Of a DNA stretch of 64,000 nt, positions 51,757 to 61,510 are shown piece by piece. Position numbers and translations under genes: made by a program. How positions within the stretch are numbered: the first letter of the stretch is position 1; each line of letters opens with the position of its first letter. This DNA comes from Candidatus Goldiibacteriota bacterium HGW-Goldbacteria-1 (GTDB lineage Bacteria; Oederibacteriota; PGYV01), in NCBI GenBank assembly GCA_002839855.1, contig PGYV01000005.1, positions 19,824 to 83,823 of the forward strand, written 5' to 3'. Below the pieces are notes generated by a model that did no database searches, was not told where the DNA came from, and was given only the letters and a program-made list of their open reading frames with translations.

Positions 51757-52083
51757 TTACGCCTTAATATCAATGATATGATTTTCCGAAGCGGCCTTTT
51801 TGGTATCATCCGCTTGCGCTGTTAATTCCGCTTCGTCCCTGTCACTTTTCTGATCAAACGAACCTTTTTTCCACTGCCTGGAATTTTCTTTTTTTTCCGC
51901 TATAGCAGAGGCTTCCGACTTATTTTCGGGATCAACCACCTGCTCTTTACGGTGCTCCGCGTCCTTTTGAAGTTTCAGCATTTCTTTGGATTGAGCGGCC
52001 TGAACCCCTGCAAGCAGGGCATCATTATACTTTGACGCTAAAACAGACGCCGTGATCATAACCTGCATATCATATAATCTCAC
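51757..52083 (-). CDS. Small charged protein of unknown function in the flagellar cluster
   Basis: A 108-residue protein: short N-terminal helix MQVMITASVLASKYNDALLA, then a lysine/glutamate-rich, probably disordered tail. It has no recognised family. It starts with GTG at 52083 after GGCGGTGA, or ATG at 52068, and lies 3 bases before the DUF2802 gene start and about 30 bases after fapA. Its position suggests a flagellar accessory role; nothing more can be said. Confidence 0.6.
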   Translation of the reverse strand: MRLYDMQVMITASVLASKYNDALLAGVQAAQSKEMLKLQKDAEHRKEQVVDPENKSEASAIAEKKENSRQWKKGSFDQKSDRDEAELTAQADDTKKAASENHIIDIKA

Positions 52084-52114
52084 CGCGCGTCACCGCCTTT
52101 TTATATGGATATAT

Positions 52115-53767
52115 TTATCCGGAGAACGGCAGAACCTGAATTTCGCCGTTCTTTTCTACAAATGTACAGTATTTAAGCTCGTCATTTATTGTTCGCTGGG
52201 CTTTATTTATTATTACTTTTACCCCTGTATAAACCATACCCATGCAGTTGACTTTGCCCCTTTTGGTAGTCTGCATTTCCTTTGCTTTCGCATCCAGTTT
52301 TGACTTTGTTTCTTCCCATTTTTTCTGGTCAGTCATAAGTTTAAACTGAGTCCTGGTAAGCTTTGCCATTAAGTCCCTTTTATCCGGCGGAAGCTGTCCT
52401 CCTGATTTCTGCTGAAGGTCCTTTAAGAACAATATACCTTTTTTTGTCTTATCAAGCTGCTCATTAATTCCGCTTAATTCACTTGTGGCTTTGGCCATTT
52501 CTTCCCTCATCTTGGGGGTTTCGCCTATTGTTATTTCTGTGGGGGTTGCCATTTTCGCCCCTATTTCTTTTGCTGTCACTTCATGGCCTGCGGCTATTGT
52601 CCCGCCTACCAGCAGCCCTTTTGCACCCATTATACCTATCTTATCACCCGCTACAAGCGTGGAATGCATGGCAGCTTCATTAACTATGATACTTTTTTCA
52701 GTTTCCACGTATGCGTTACGGATGTATTTTGTATTTACTTCATCCTGAGCAACAACTTTCGCTTTTTTTCCTACAATACCGCCTTTTACAGTCACTTTTC
52801 CGCCGGCATATATTTCAGTGCCGTCCGCGACATCATCAATTATTACATCCTGACCGGCTTTAATAACGTATTCCCCGACACTTCCGTGGATTATAACAGT
52901 TCCCACAAAATCAATGTTGCCTATAGCAAGTCCAAGGTCGCCCTGAACTTCAAATATTTCAAGCACTTCAAGTTTGTTATTTTTATAAACCACCTGTCCG
53001 TCATTGGACGCCACATAGAGTTCCGCGTTTCCCATTGCCTGCTCTACGCCTTTACCCATAAGAAACTTTACTTCATTGCCCTTGGCGGCAGTCAATTCTT
53101 TTCCGGTTACTGTCATGCCGTTAATACCGTTTGTAGGCGACACTTTTTTCGCCAGCGCCTGACCCTTCTTTACATTTTGAAGGCTCTGCACATTTTTATA
53201 ATCAACCGCACCTTCAGAACCTTCTGATGTGGAAGCTTCTGTTTTAAGCGCGTTATCAAATAAAAGTTCCAGCTTTGCGTCTTCTCCGTTTATTACTCCC
53301 TGACCTTCCGCCACCACATCTTCAATAGCTTCAAGCAGGACTGTAGGGTCATTTTTTGCTTCCTTAGCCTTGGATACAAGCGCTTTTATAACATCGTGCT
53401 TTATACCAAAAGAAACCGCTTCTGTTTTAAGCGCTTTCATTACATCTTCTTCTTCCATTTCTTTGCCGCCGCCCTGCGGAGGGACAATTGTTATCATGGC
53501 GCTCATTTCTTCAGGGTCAACTTTCACAAATATCTGTCCGTCTTTTACATCAATACGTTCCTGCACAATTAAAACAGGCTGTCCCGTGGCTTCCCGGACA
53601 GAGCGCTCTACAGCTTTAAAATCAAGGTCTTTTATCTGATGTTTTGCCAGCTCCTGCTGAATGGAAGCAAGGTCAACCTTAAGCCCTTTTCCTTTGGGTG
53701 CAAATACCGTAAGATAAACCCCGTCATCTTCCGTAGTAACTGTTGAATAACCGTCCATATCTACCAT
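52115..53767 (-). CDS. fapA: FapA-type flagellar assembly protein A (DUF342)
   Basis: A 550-residue DUF342 protein. The N-terminal part (MVDMDGYSTVTTEDDGVYLT) is followed by a right-handed beta-helix-like repeat region (for example GTVIIHGSVGEYVIKAGQDV, GTEIYAGGKVTVKGGIVGKK, LVAGDKIGIMGAKGLLVGGT) and a coiled-coil C-terminus. DUF342 proteins affect flagellar assembly or polymer export. ATG at 53767 is 5 bases after AGAGGTGA; a TTG at 53782 would add five residues. It is directly after the sigma-28 gene. Confidence 0.87.
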   Translation of the reverse strand: MVDMDGYSTVTTEDDGVYLTVFAPKGKGLKVDLASIQQELAKHQIKDLDFKAVERSVREATGQPVLIVQERIDVKDGQIFVKVDPEEMSAMITIVPPQGGGKEMEEEDVMKALKTEAVSFGIKHDVIKALVSKAKEAKNDPTVLLEAIEDVVAEGQGVINGEDAKLELLFDNALKTEASTSEGSEGAVDYKNVQSLQNVKKGQALAKKVSPTNGINGMTVTGKELTAAKGNEVKFLMGKGVEQAMGNAELYVASNDGQVVYKNNKLEVLEIFEVQGDLGLAIGNIDFVGTVIIHGSVGEYVIKAGQDVIIDDVADGTEIYAGGKVTVKGGIVGKKAKVVAQDEVNTKYIRNAYVETEKSIIVNEAAMHSTLVAGDKIGIMGAKGLLVGGTIAAGHEVTAKEIGAKMATPTEITIGETPKMREEMAKATSELSGINEQLDKTKKGILFLKDLQQKSGGQLPPDKRDLMAKLTRTQFKLMTDQKKWEETKSKLDAKAKEMQTTKRGKVNCMGMVYTGVKVIINKAQRTINDELKYCTFVEKNGEIQVLPFSG

Positions 53768-53782
53768 AAATTCACCTCTCAA

Positions 53783-54538
53783 TTATGCGGTTTTCTTGAA
53801 ACCGCTTCTTAATCTTAATACCGTTTTAGTGTGTATCTGACATACTCTTGATTCAGAAATATCAAGTACTTTCCCTATTTCCTTGAAATTCATCTCTTCC
53901 CAGTAATAACACTCAAGAACCGTTCTTTCTGTCTTATCAAGGGCTTCAATAAAACCTGCAAGCATAGCTGTAACCTCATTTTTTTCAAATTCTATAAGGA
54001 CAGCAGGTTCATCACCCAAAATATCTTCAAAACTGAACTTTTCCCCGTTCCTGCTTAATATATCCCCGTCAAGCGAAAGCAGGGTAATACCTTTAATTTT
54101 ATCCAATATATCATAAAACGAATCTGTTGTCACCCCTAATTCTTCTGCCATTTCTTCATCAGAAGCCGGCCTGCCAAGCTTACTTTCCATTGTAATATAA
54201 GCATTTTCAACCTTTTTTGCCATTTCCCTGACATTCTTTGGAAGTAAATCTTCTTTTCTCAGGGAATCAATTATTGCCCCTCTGATTCTTTTAGAAGCAA
54301 ACGTTTCAAACTTGATGTTTCTGGTAATATCAAACTTTCCCACCGCTTCTATTAATCCGATAATCCCTTCAATATAAAGGTCTTCCCTGTCATTTTTTCT
54401 TACTTCAGACGGCAATTGATATGAAATTCTGTCTGTGAAGTATTTAACAAGAGGAATATATAATTTAATAAGCTGTTCTCTTGTTTTGTCATCCCTGTTT
54501 TTGGCGTAACTTTTCCATAAATCTTCATTTGATTCCAA
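53783..54538 (-). CDS. fliA: Flagellar RNA polymerase sigma-28 factor
   Basis: A 251-residue sigma factor of the FliA/WhiG group. Region 2 (IPLVKYFTDRISYQLPSEVR, DLYIEGIIGLIEAVGKFD, KFETFASKRIRGAIIDSLRK), region 3 (LGRPASDEEMAEELGV) and region 4 (LDKTERTVLECYYWEEMNFK, GKVLDISESRVCQIHTKTV). It normally transcribes late flagellar and chemotaxis genes. No anti-sigma flgM is visible in the window. It sits between a small membrane protein gene and fapA. Confidence 0.94.
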   Translation of the reverse strand: MESNEDLWKSYAKNRDDKTREQLIKLYIPLVKYFTDRISYQLPSEVRKNDREDLYIEGIIGLIEAVGKFDITRNIKFETFASKRIRGAIIDSLRKEDLLPKNVREMAKKVENAYITMESKLGRPASDEEMAEELGVTTDSFYDILDKIKGITLLSLDGDILSRNGEKFSFEDILGDEPAVLIEFEKNEVTAMLAGFIEALDKTERTVLECYYWEEMNFKEIGKVLDISESRVCQIHTKTVLRLRSGFKKTA

Positions 54539-54548
54539 TTAATTCCCC

Positions 54549-54869
54549 TTACCTGAACAGGTCTTCAATATTATCATTACCCGCCGTTAAATCCAACTTT
54601 TTCCCTTTATTTTCTTCTTTTATTACAGCAGCTTTCTGTTTAATTTCCGGAGTATAAGTATCCTTTTTTGATTTTTTTGCCAAGGCCTCCATTTCTTCAT
54701 GGTAAATCAGATTAATTCCAAAAAAAGCCATAAAAAAAGCGGTAACCCCGATAAGGACCGCGGAAAGCAGTATATCACTGATTTCTTTATTAATACTTAT
54801 CAGTCCGCCTATAAAGAAACCCGCACTGCCTATCAGCAGGGAAATTTCCGCAGCAAGCCGCCTGTTCAT
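54549..54869 (-). CDS. Small two-helix membrane protein in the flagellar cluster
   Basis: A 106-residue protein with two hydrophobic helices (about 6-26 and 32-53) and a lysine/glutamate-rich tail ending GNDNIEDLFR. Family not recognised. It overlaps the PilZ gene end by ATGA and precedes fliA by 10 bases. A flagellar accessory role is implied only by its place. Confidence 0.65.
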   Translation of the reverse strand: MNRRLAAEISLLIGSAGFFIGGLISINKEISDILLSAVLIGVTAFFMAFFGINLIYHEEMEALAKKSKKDTYTPEIKQKAAVIKEENKGKKLDLTAGNDNIEDLFR

Positions 54870-55258
54870 TTGATTTTCTTAGCGGCTTTCTTTACGGCAT
54901 TCTTTACTTTTAAATCTTCCCTTAAAATATAGCTTGAAAGCCTGTCCCTGTCCGCTTCATCAATCTCTGTTATTTTTATCTTAAGTTCAACCTGGCCTTT
55001 TTCAAGTTCATTGGATCCAAGAACTTCACCGGCCATTGACACAGGAGAATCATTTCCGTCTTTGATAAATACATCCATTTCATACTTAATACCTTTTTTG
55101 ACATCCTTGCCCGCAAGAATGGTAAGTCCGTTTCCGCTTATGGTTGTGGTATAAGAAATGTTTGGCGGGACGGATGCATTTGCATACCTTTCAACTATCT
55201 GCCTGAATTCAACCTTAATCTTTTTAGAGAGCCTTACAAAATTCCTTTTTTGTGCCAT
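54866..55258 (-). CDS. PilZ domain protein of the flagellar cluster
   Basis: A 130-residue protein resembling PilZ, with RxxxR in KRNFVRLSKKIKVEFRQIVE. The second motif position reads TISGNG, with Thr instead of the usual Asp or Asn, so binding of cyclic di-GMP may be weakened or changed. A lysine-rich C-terminal tail follows. It lies between flhG and the small membrane protein, a place where PilZ genes are found in other bacteria and where it could link cyclic di-GMP to flagellar number or motion. Confidence 0.75.
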   Translation of the reverse strand: MAQKRNFVRLSKKIKVEFRQIVERYANASVPPNISYTTTISGNGLTILAGKDVKKGIKYEMDVFIKDGNDSPVSMAGEVLGSNELEKGQVELKIKITEIDEADRDRLSSYILREDLKVKNAVKKAAKKIK

Positions 55259-55286
55259 TTTTACCCTCCGTAAAATTCAGTTTTTA

Positions 55287-56231
55287 CTACCTGAAAATAT
55301 CAAATACCTTTTTAAATGCTTCAGTTATGTTATTGCCCTTTTTATCCCCGCCGCGTTCTTTTACAAACCTGTCAGATATTCTTTCCGCTATTTCTTTTAC
55401 GCAGTTAGCAGCCCTGGAATCCGGATGCAGAACAGAAAAGGGCTTTTGTGACATTACACTGTTTAAAACAGCTTTATCCCTGAATATGAAACCGTAAGAT
55501 TCCACAAATGTATTTAAGAACCTTCTTGAAAGCAGTATAACCCTTGAAGCTATTTCTTTTGCCTCTTCTTTTGAATTGGCCATGTTAACAATAAGCTTTA
55601 ACGGCACCGCTTCCTTGCTTAAAGAGACAACTTTAATAAGGCCGTAAGCGTCCATAAGGGCTGTCGGTTCCGGCGTGGTAATAACTATCCCGTAATCGGA
55701 AGCGTATATAAAACTTAACGTGTTCTTGCTTATACCAGCGCCCGTGTCTATAAGCAGTATGTCCACCATGTCTTCAACTTCTGCAAGCTGGGTAATGAAT
55801 TTTTCCCTCTGTACATTGCTTAAATTGGCAAGTTCTTTTACCCCGGACCCGCTGGCAATAAGTTTTACGCCGTATTCTGTCTCTGTAATAATATCTTTTA
55901 TGCTTCTTTCTTCCCTGATTACATGTGTAAGGTTGTAGCGCGGGTTTATTCCAAATATAATATCCACATTTGCCAGCCCAAGGTCAGCGTCAAATATCAT
56001 AACCCTGTTGCCAAGTTTTGAAAGTTCAATCGCAAGGTTAACGGTAAAATTGCTTTTACCCACCCCGCCTTTTCCGCTTGTAATGGCTATTACTTTTGTG
56101 GAGCTTCCGGAATGATGTATTTTATTCTCATTACCCCTGGGGTCCTGATTATCATCACCGTTTTTGCCTGAATCCGGTTCGCTCTGCCTTTTAGCCGTGA
56201 CTAATTCTCTGAGTTTCTCTGCTTGATCCAA
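55287..56231 (-). CDS. flhG: MinD-like ATPase FlhG
   Basis: A 314-residue deviant Walker A ATPase that with FlhF sets flagellar number and site. The sequence starts LDQAEKLRELV, the canonical N-terminus, from a TTG codon at 56231 that follows AAGGAGAC; so the TTG start is well supported. ITSGKGGVGKSNFTVNLAIE is the P-loop and VMIFDADLGLANVDIIFG is the second motif. It overlaps flhF by 31 bases. Confidence 0.93.
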   Translation of the reverse strand: MDQAEKLRELVTAKRQSEPDSGKNGDDNQDPRGNENKIHHSGSSTKVIAITSGKGGVGKSNFTVNLAIELSKLGNRVMIFDADLGLANVDIIFGINPRYNLTHVIREERSIKDIITETEYGVKLIASGSGVKELANLSNVQREKFITQLAEVEDMVDILLIDTGAGISKNTLSFIYASDYGIVITTPEPTALMDAYGLIKVVSLSKEAVPLKLIVNMANSKEEAKEIASRVILLSRRFLNTFVESYGFIFRDKAVLNSVMSQKPFSVLHPDSRAANCVKEIAERISDRFVKERGGDKKGNNITEAFKKVFDIFR

Positions 56232-57490
56232 GCTTCAAAGTCTCCTTTTAATATTAGTCTTGCCATCACGCCGGAATCTGCCACTTCAATATCATCAGGC
56301 ACAGTCTGGCCGACGGTAAGATATGAAACAGGAATTCCTCCCGAACCTACACTTAGGTTAAGAAGCATCCCGTAATTCTTTGTTTCGTCAAGTTTGGTAA
56401 ACAGTATCCTGTGAATTGGCACCATCCCAAAATTATTAATTATGCTTAACGCATCATAATATTTTGTGACCGCGCTTACCACAAGGTGTGTTTCCATGGG
56501 CGAATAAACTTCCATAAATTCCTTAAGTTCCATAAGCTGTTTTTTATTCCTTGGGCTTCTTCCCGCAGTATCAAAAAATATGATATCCTTATCCATGTGC
56601 TTATTAATTACTTTTTTGAAATCCGCGGGCGTAAGCACTATTTCCACGGGAATCCCCATTATTTCCCCATATTTTTTCAGCTGGGCTTCCGCCGCTATCC
56701 TGTATGTATCCGCGCTTACAAGCACAACTTTTTTGTTTTCCACCAGCGCGTATTTTGCCGCCAGTTTGGCAAGCGTGGTAGTTTTGCCCACTCCGGTAGG
56801 CCCTATAAACGAAATGATTTTAGGTGTACCCACAGCCGTCTTAAAAGGCCCGGAAACTTTTATCATTCCTGACAGGTAGTCCAGAAGATAGTTATCTATG
56901 TACTGTTTATTATTTATCTGCGCGTCTGACAGCTGGGAATTAATTGTCTGAAGCGTCCTGAAAACCAGATTCTCTTCCACCCCATTATCAAGCAGCAGTT
57001 TTTGTATTCTGCCTATGCCGTCTTTTAAATTTACCCCGGCCCCTGAAGGTTCTTTCATTCCCCTTATGTTTCCGCCAAGTGATATTTTGCCTTCATTTAA
57101 TTCCCTGGCAAAAGCTTCATTTTTAAGCGATATGTCTTCCACACGCCTGTAATTGGCAATCATATCCATGTTGACCTGGGAAGTCTGCTGTTGGGGCGGC
57201 GCGGCCTGCCTGTGCATTGTCTGAGGAATATACTGCTGGCTTACCTGCTGCGTTCTGCCATACGAAGGCACCGGCTGCTGTGCCGCAGGCGCAAACTGAG
57301 GTGTTCTTGGCTTTTCAATATTGATATCTATTCCGGCGGTGACTTCAGTGCGTTCGCTTCCAAACAGCCCGAAGATGCCGCCTTTTTTATATTTTTTTGT
57401 GTGAAGTATGACCGCTTCAGGGCCAAAATCTTTTTTTACTTTGGCAAGCGCCCCCTGTAATGTTTCAGCGTCAAACTTCTTTATTCTCAT
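56201..57490 (-). CDS. flhF: SRP-family GTPase FlhF
   Basis: A 429-residue GTPase: N-terminal basic domain (MRIKKFDAETLQGALAKVKK), a glutamine/proline-rich linker of about 60 residues, then the NG domain with FIGPTGVGKTTTLAKLAAKY, DKDIIFFDTAGRSPRNKKQL and RILFTKLDETKNYG. FlhF places flagella at the pole or sets position in many bacteria. Its ATG overlaps the flhA stop (ATGA). Confidence 0.94.
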   Translation of the reverse strand: MRIKKFDAETLQGALAKVKKDFGPEAVILHTKKYKKGGIFGLFGSERTEVTAGIDINIEKPRTPQFAPAAQQPVPSYGRTQQVSQQYIPQTMHRQAAPPQQQTSQVNMDMIANYRRVEDISLKNEAFARELNEGKISLGGNIRGMKEPSGAGVNLKDGIGRIQKLLLDNGVEENLVFRTLQTINSQLSDAQINNKQYIDNYLLDYLSGMIKVSGPFKTAVGTPKIISFIGPTGVGKTTTLAKLAAKYALVENKKVVLVSADTYRIAAEAQLKKYGEIMGIPVEIVLTPADFKKVINKHMDKDIIFFDTAGRSPRNKKQLMELKEFMEVYSPMETHLVVSAVTKYYDALSIINNFGMVPIHRILFTKLDETKNYGMLLNLSVGSGGIPVSYLTVGQTVPDDIEVADSGVMARLILKGDFEAWIKQRNSEN

Positions 57491-59583
57491 AGGGGAACTT
57501 TTACCATACCCACTGACCGGACTTCAACCTTTGGCACAATTTCATTGTAAGAAAGGACGGCCAGATTGGGAAGTATTTTTTCAACTATTTTCCTGAAATA
57601 ACCCCTGATAAGCGGCGAACAAAGTACAACAGGATCATATTCTTTGCCTGCATTTCTCTTAAATTCATTTATAACGCTGTTGTATATCCCCTGTATCACA
57701 TGCGGGTCAAGCCCTGCGCTTGAATATTTATCAGCCTGCCTTAACGATTCAAGTATATGCTGTTCAAGTTCCGAATCAATGGTAATTGCGTAAATAATTC
57801 CCTCTTTGGAATACTTATGCGTAAAGTACCTTGCCAGTGCCTGCCTTACAAACTCTGTCAGCACCTCTGTATCTTTTGTGGACTTAGCGTGATCGGCAAG
57901 CGTTTCAAAAACCGTAACCAGGTCCCTTATTGAAACTTTTTCCCTGATAAGGTTCTGCAGTACTTTCTGAAGCTCCCCGACAGACAGGGCGCCGGGTATA
58001 AGTTCATCCACAACCGCTGCATTTGTTTTTCTGACCATTTCAATAAGCTGCTGAACTTCCTGCCTTGTAAGCAGTTCATCAGCATGGGCTTTAATAATTT
58101 CAGATAAGTGAGTGGAAATTACCGACGGTACATCCACCACCGTGTATCCTTTAAGCTCCGCGTTTCTCTTTTCGCTTTCTTTTATCCATTTCGCGGGCAG
58201 GTTAAAAGCAGGGTCTTTGGCGGGAATTCCTTCTATATCCATTGCCTGCGAGCCCGGTTTCATAGCAAGATAATACCCTATTTCCACTTTTCCCCTGGAT
58301 ACTTCAACGCCCTTTATTTTTGCCACGTATTCATTTGAAGAAAGCTGCATATTATCGCGTATCCTGATAGGCGGTACCACAAGCCCCATCTCTAACGCTG
58401 TCTGTTTTCTTAAGATAGTCACCCTGTCAAGCAGATCGCCGCCCTGCGACGGGTCCACCAGAGGGATAAGCGCGAAACCAATTTCAAGTTCCATTGTATC
58501 AACCTGAATTAACGGCATGACATTTTCAGGCTCGCGTTTAGTCTGATCTTCTTTTTCTTTTGTGACAGCAATCTGCTGCGCGGATTTCTTATCAGCCACG
58601 CCTATTATATAAGAAACAGTCCACGCAATAACCGCCATCATGAAGAACGGTATTTTTACAAGCCACGAAGGGAAAACAAAACCCATAAAGAACAATACCA
58701 CACCCACAAGTGCAATAGCCCTTGGCTGTGCGAATAACTCTCCCGCGAAGTCCTGCCCAAGGTTGGCGTCTGATGCCGCCCTTGTCACTATTATACCCGT
58801 GCCTACAGATAACAAAAGGGCCGGAATCTGGGTGACAAGGCCTTCGCCTATTGTAAGGACGGTGTATCTCATTGCGGCGTCCGCAAGCGTCATCCCGTGG
58901 AAAATTATACCTATAAAGAATCCGGCAATAATATTTATAAGAACAATTACAATTGCGGCAATGGCATCGCCTCTTACAAATTTACTGGCACCATCCATTG
59001 AACCGTAAAAATCCGCTTCCCTTTCTATTGACCTGCGCCTTCCCCTTGCTTCTTCATCAGTAATAAGCCCCGCGTTTAAATCCGCGTCAATTGCCATCTG
59101 TTTTCCCGGCATAGCGTCCAATGTAAACCTTGCCGCAACTTCAGCCACTCGCTGGGCGCCGGAAGTGATTACCACAAACTGCACAAGTATAATTATTGTA
59201 AAAATAACAAGGCCGATTATAAGCCCGCTCATATCCTGTGCGCCTACAACAAAATTTCCGAATGTCGGGATTACTTCGCCCACATCCAACGGCTGGCTTA
59301 AGATAAGCCTTGTGGCGGAAATATTCAGCGCAAGCCTGAAAACCGTTACAATTAAAAGTAAAGTTGGGAAAGTGGAGAACTGAAGAGGTTCTTTCGCGTA
59401 CATAGTTACAATTAACACAACAAGCGCCAGAGCCAGGTTTAATACAAGAAGCAAATCCAGCAGAAATGGCGGCAAAGGAACCACAATCATTAAAACAACC
59501 GCGACAATCGCGAAAACTACTATAAAATCTGTGGATCTTCTTAATGAAGCAGAAAATCCGGTATCAGGGCTTGCAGCCGGCAT
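57487..59583 (-). CDS. flhA: Flagellar export protein FlhA
   Basis: A 698-residue type III export gate protein. Residues about 20-330 hold eight hydrophobic helices, including the conserved loop GAQRVAEVAARFTLDAMPGK and RREADFYGSMDGASKFVRGD-like stretch. The C-terminal cytoplasmic domain about 360-698 includes GYTVVDVPSVISTHLSEIIK. It starts in the flhB stop (TAATG). Confidence 0.97.
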   Translation of the reverse strand: MPAASPDTGFSASLRRSTDFIVVFAIVAVVLMIVVPLPPFLLDLLLVLNLALALVVLIVTMYAKEPLQFSTFPTLLLIVTVFRLALNISATRLILSQPLDVGEVIPTFGNFVVGAQDMSGLIIGLVIFTIIILVQFVVITSGAQRVAEVAARFTLDAMPGKQMAIDADLNAGLITDEEARGRRRSIEREADFYGSMDGASKFVRGDAIAAIVIVLINIIAGFFIGIIFHGMTLADAAMRYTVLTIGEGLVTQIPALLLSVGTGIIVTRAASDANLGQDFAGELFAQPRAIALVGVVLFFMGFVFPSWLVKIPFFMMAVIAWTVSYIIGVADKKSAQQIAVTKEKEDQTKREPENVMPLIQVDTMELEIGFALIPLVDPSQGGDLLDRVTILRKQTALEMGLVVPPIRIRDNMQLSSNEYVAKIKGVEVSRGKVEIGYYLAMKPGSQAMDIEGIPAKDPAFNLPAKWIKESEKRNAELKGYTVVDVPSVISTHLSEIIKAHADELLTRQEVQQLIEMVRKTNAAVVDELIPGALSVGELQKVLQNLIREKVSIRDLVTVFETLADHAKSTKDTEVLTEFVRQALARYFTHKYSKEGIIYAITIDSELEQHILESLRQADKYSSAGLDPHVIQGIYNSVINEFKRNAGKEYDPVVLCSPLIRGYFRKIVEKILPNLAVLSYNEIVPKVEVRSVGMVKVPL

Positions 59584-60713
59584 TATAAACTACCTCCAAT
59601 ATACGGTATAATATCGTCCCTTAAAGGCTTATTATCCACTTTTTTTTCATTTTCATCAAGCCTTATTTTTCCCTTTGTTTGATAGACAAAAGCCAGAATT
59701 TCAGCCACTGCCTGGAACATTTCAGGCGGTATTTCCCATCCAAGTTCAAGTTTTACAAGAGTCCTTGCAAGAGGCGGATTTTCCACAATTACCACCCTGT
59801 TTTTCCTGGCAATTTCCTTTATTTTTTCCGCCATAAAATTCATTCCTTTTGCCACTATAAACGGCGCTTTTTCGCCGCTTTCATCGTATTTAAGCGCAAC
59901 AGCCACATGGGTCGGGTTGGTAATTACCACATCTGCCTGCGGTATTTCGCTAATCATCCTTTTTCTTGCCATTTCCCTCTGAATACTTCTTATCCTGGAC
60001 TTAATCAAAGGGTCGCCTTCAAGCTGCTTGTATTCATCTTTTACTTCCTGCTTTGACATTTTTAAATTATCATTATACTGCCATTTCTGATAAAGAAAAT
60101 CCACAAGGGAAAAAACAATAAAAGCGCCTACAATCTTAGAGGCAAGCTTTAATGCAGTACCTGCCGCAAAAGAAAAATATGTTTCCATATCCATAAGCGG
60201 GGTCATAAAAATATCATTCATTACTTTTCTGACAGTAGACCAGAAAATATAGCCGATAATACCTATTTTTATTATTGATTTTATCAGTTCAACAAATGAC
60301 CTTAACGAAAACATTCTTTTCATTCCCTGAACCGGATTAATATTTGAAATTTTAGGTTTTAAAGGTTCAAAAGTAATATGAAAACCCACCTGAATAACAT
60401 TGGAGACTATAGCTGTAATAAAAACAGCCGCAAACAAAGGCGCCATAAGCAAAAGCATTTTGACAACAAGCGACTGAATCATTAAATTAACCGACTCTTC
60501 CGTCATTTTAAAAACAAAAGCATTTCCCCAATAATACGCGGCAAGCTGTTTTATTCCAAACATCATATACTCACCGGCCACTAAAAGCATTATGAAACCG
60601 GCCATAACATTAAGCGTGGAATTAATTTCCTGGCTCTTTGCCACCTGCCCTTTTTTTCTGGCTTCTTCTTTTTTCTTTGGCGTTGGCTTTTCTGTTTTAC
60701 CCGGTTCAGCCAT
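59583..60713 (-). CDS. flhB: Flagellar export switch protein FlhB
   Basis: A 376-residue protein with four membrane helices in the first 220 residues and a cytoplasmic domain with the self-cleavage site NPTH at 266-269 (VVITNPTHVAVALKYDES). Cleavage there switches export from hook to filament subunits. The lysine-rich N-terminus (KTEKPTPKKKEEARKKGQVA) is typical. It lies one base after fliR and overlaps flhA. Confidence 0.97.
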   Translation of the reverse strand: MAEPGKTEKPTPKKKEEARKKGQVAKSQEINSTLNVMAGFIMLLVAGEYMMFGIKQLAAYYWGNAFVFKMTEESVNLMIQSLVVKMLLLMAPLFAAVFITAIVSNVIQVGFHITFEPLKPKISNINPVQGMKRMFSLRSFVELIKSIIKIGIIGYIFWSTVRKVMNDIFMTPLMDMETYFSFAAGTALKLASKIVGAFIVFSLVDFLYQKWQYNDNLKMSKQEVKDEYKQLEGDPLIKSRIRSIQREMARKRMISEIPQADVVITNPTHVAVALKYDESGEKAPFIVAKGMNFMAEKIKEIARKNRVVIVENPPLARTLVKLELGWEIPPEMFQAVAEILAFVYQTKGKIRLDENEKKVDNKPLRDDIIPYIGGSL

Positions 60714-60714
60714 T

Positions 60715-61503
60715 TTATATCCTCATGCTTCTTATTATAAAATAAATATCTTCCCACATTGTATTCAAAAGCGTGCTGAAAAGATTTACAAGTATCGGAA
60801 GGGCTATAAGCAGCGCGCCTATACCCACCAGAATATTAAGCGGCAGCCCCACAATAAAAACGTTCATCTGCGGCAGCGTCCTTGCCACCAGCCCCAAAGT
60901 CAGGTTTGTAAGAAAAAGCGCTATGGTGGCCGGGCCGGCTATCTTAAAAGACAAAACAAACATATTATAAAAAAGGTCTGTAAGTTTATTAACGGTGGCG
61001 GTGGTTACACCCACATCATTAAGCGGGACAATATAAAAACTGTCAGAAATCGCCCTGAATAAAAAGTGATGCCCGTTTATGGAAAGAAAAATTAATATGC
61101 CCAGTACAAACTGAAACTGCCCCATAATTGACACCTGCGTATTGGACATAGGGTCAATTACGTTTACAATACCAAAACCCATCTGAAGGTCAACTATCTG
61201 CCCTGCCAGCTGAATAGCGGCAAATATCATATACGCGGCCAGCCCCACAATCACGCCCATAATTACCTGTTTAAAAACAAGCAGCCCAAAACCCATAATA
61301 TCTGACGGCATTACGCCTGTCTTATCAATTACCGGAAAAATAATAACTCCGGTAAGAAATGCAATGGCTATTTTAACAAGCGCCGGTATATTGCGGCTGC
61401 TTAAGATAGGCGCAGTGAAAAAAATGGCGGTTATTCGGATTACAACCAGGACAAAATATTCAAACTGCCCCATGGCAATGTTGAAGATGTCAACATTTCC
61501 CAT
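60715..61503 (-). CDS. fliR: Flagellar biosynthesis protein FliR
   Basis: A 262-residue membrane protein with six or more helices (for example FEYFVLVVIRITAIFFTAPI, LLVFKQVIMGVIVGLAAYMI). It contributes to the export gate core with FliP and FliQ. Order FliO, FliP, FliQ, FliR, FlhB, FlhA is standard. Confidence 0.95.
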   Translation of the reverse strand: MGNVDIFNIAMGQFEYFVLVVIRITAIFFTAPILSSRNIPALVKIAIAFLTGVIIFPVIDKTGVMPSDIMGFGLLVFKQVIMGVIVGLAAYMIFAAIQLAGQIVDLQMGFGIVNVIDPMSNTQVSIMGQFQFVLGILIFLSINGHHFLFRAISDSFYIVPLNDVGVTTATVNKLTDLFYNMFVLSFKIAGPATIALFLTNLTLGLVARTLPQMNVFIVGLPLNILVGIGALLIALPILVNLFSTLLNTMWEDIYFIIRSMRI

Positions 61504-61510
61504 ATAATTC

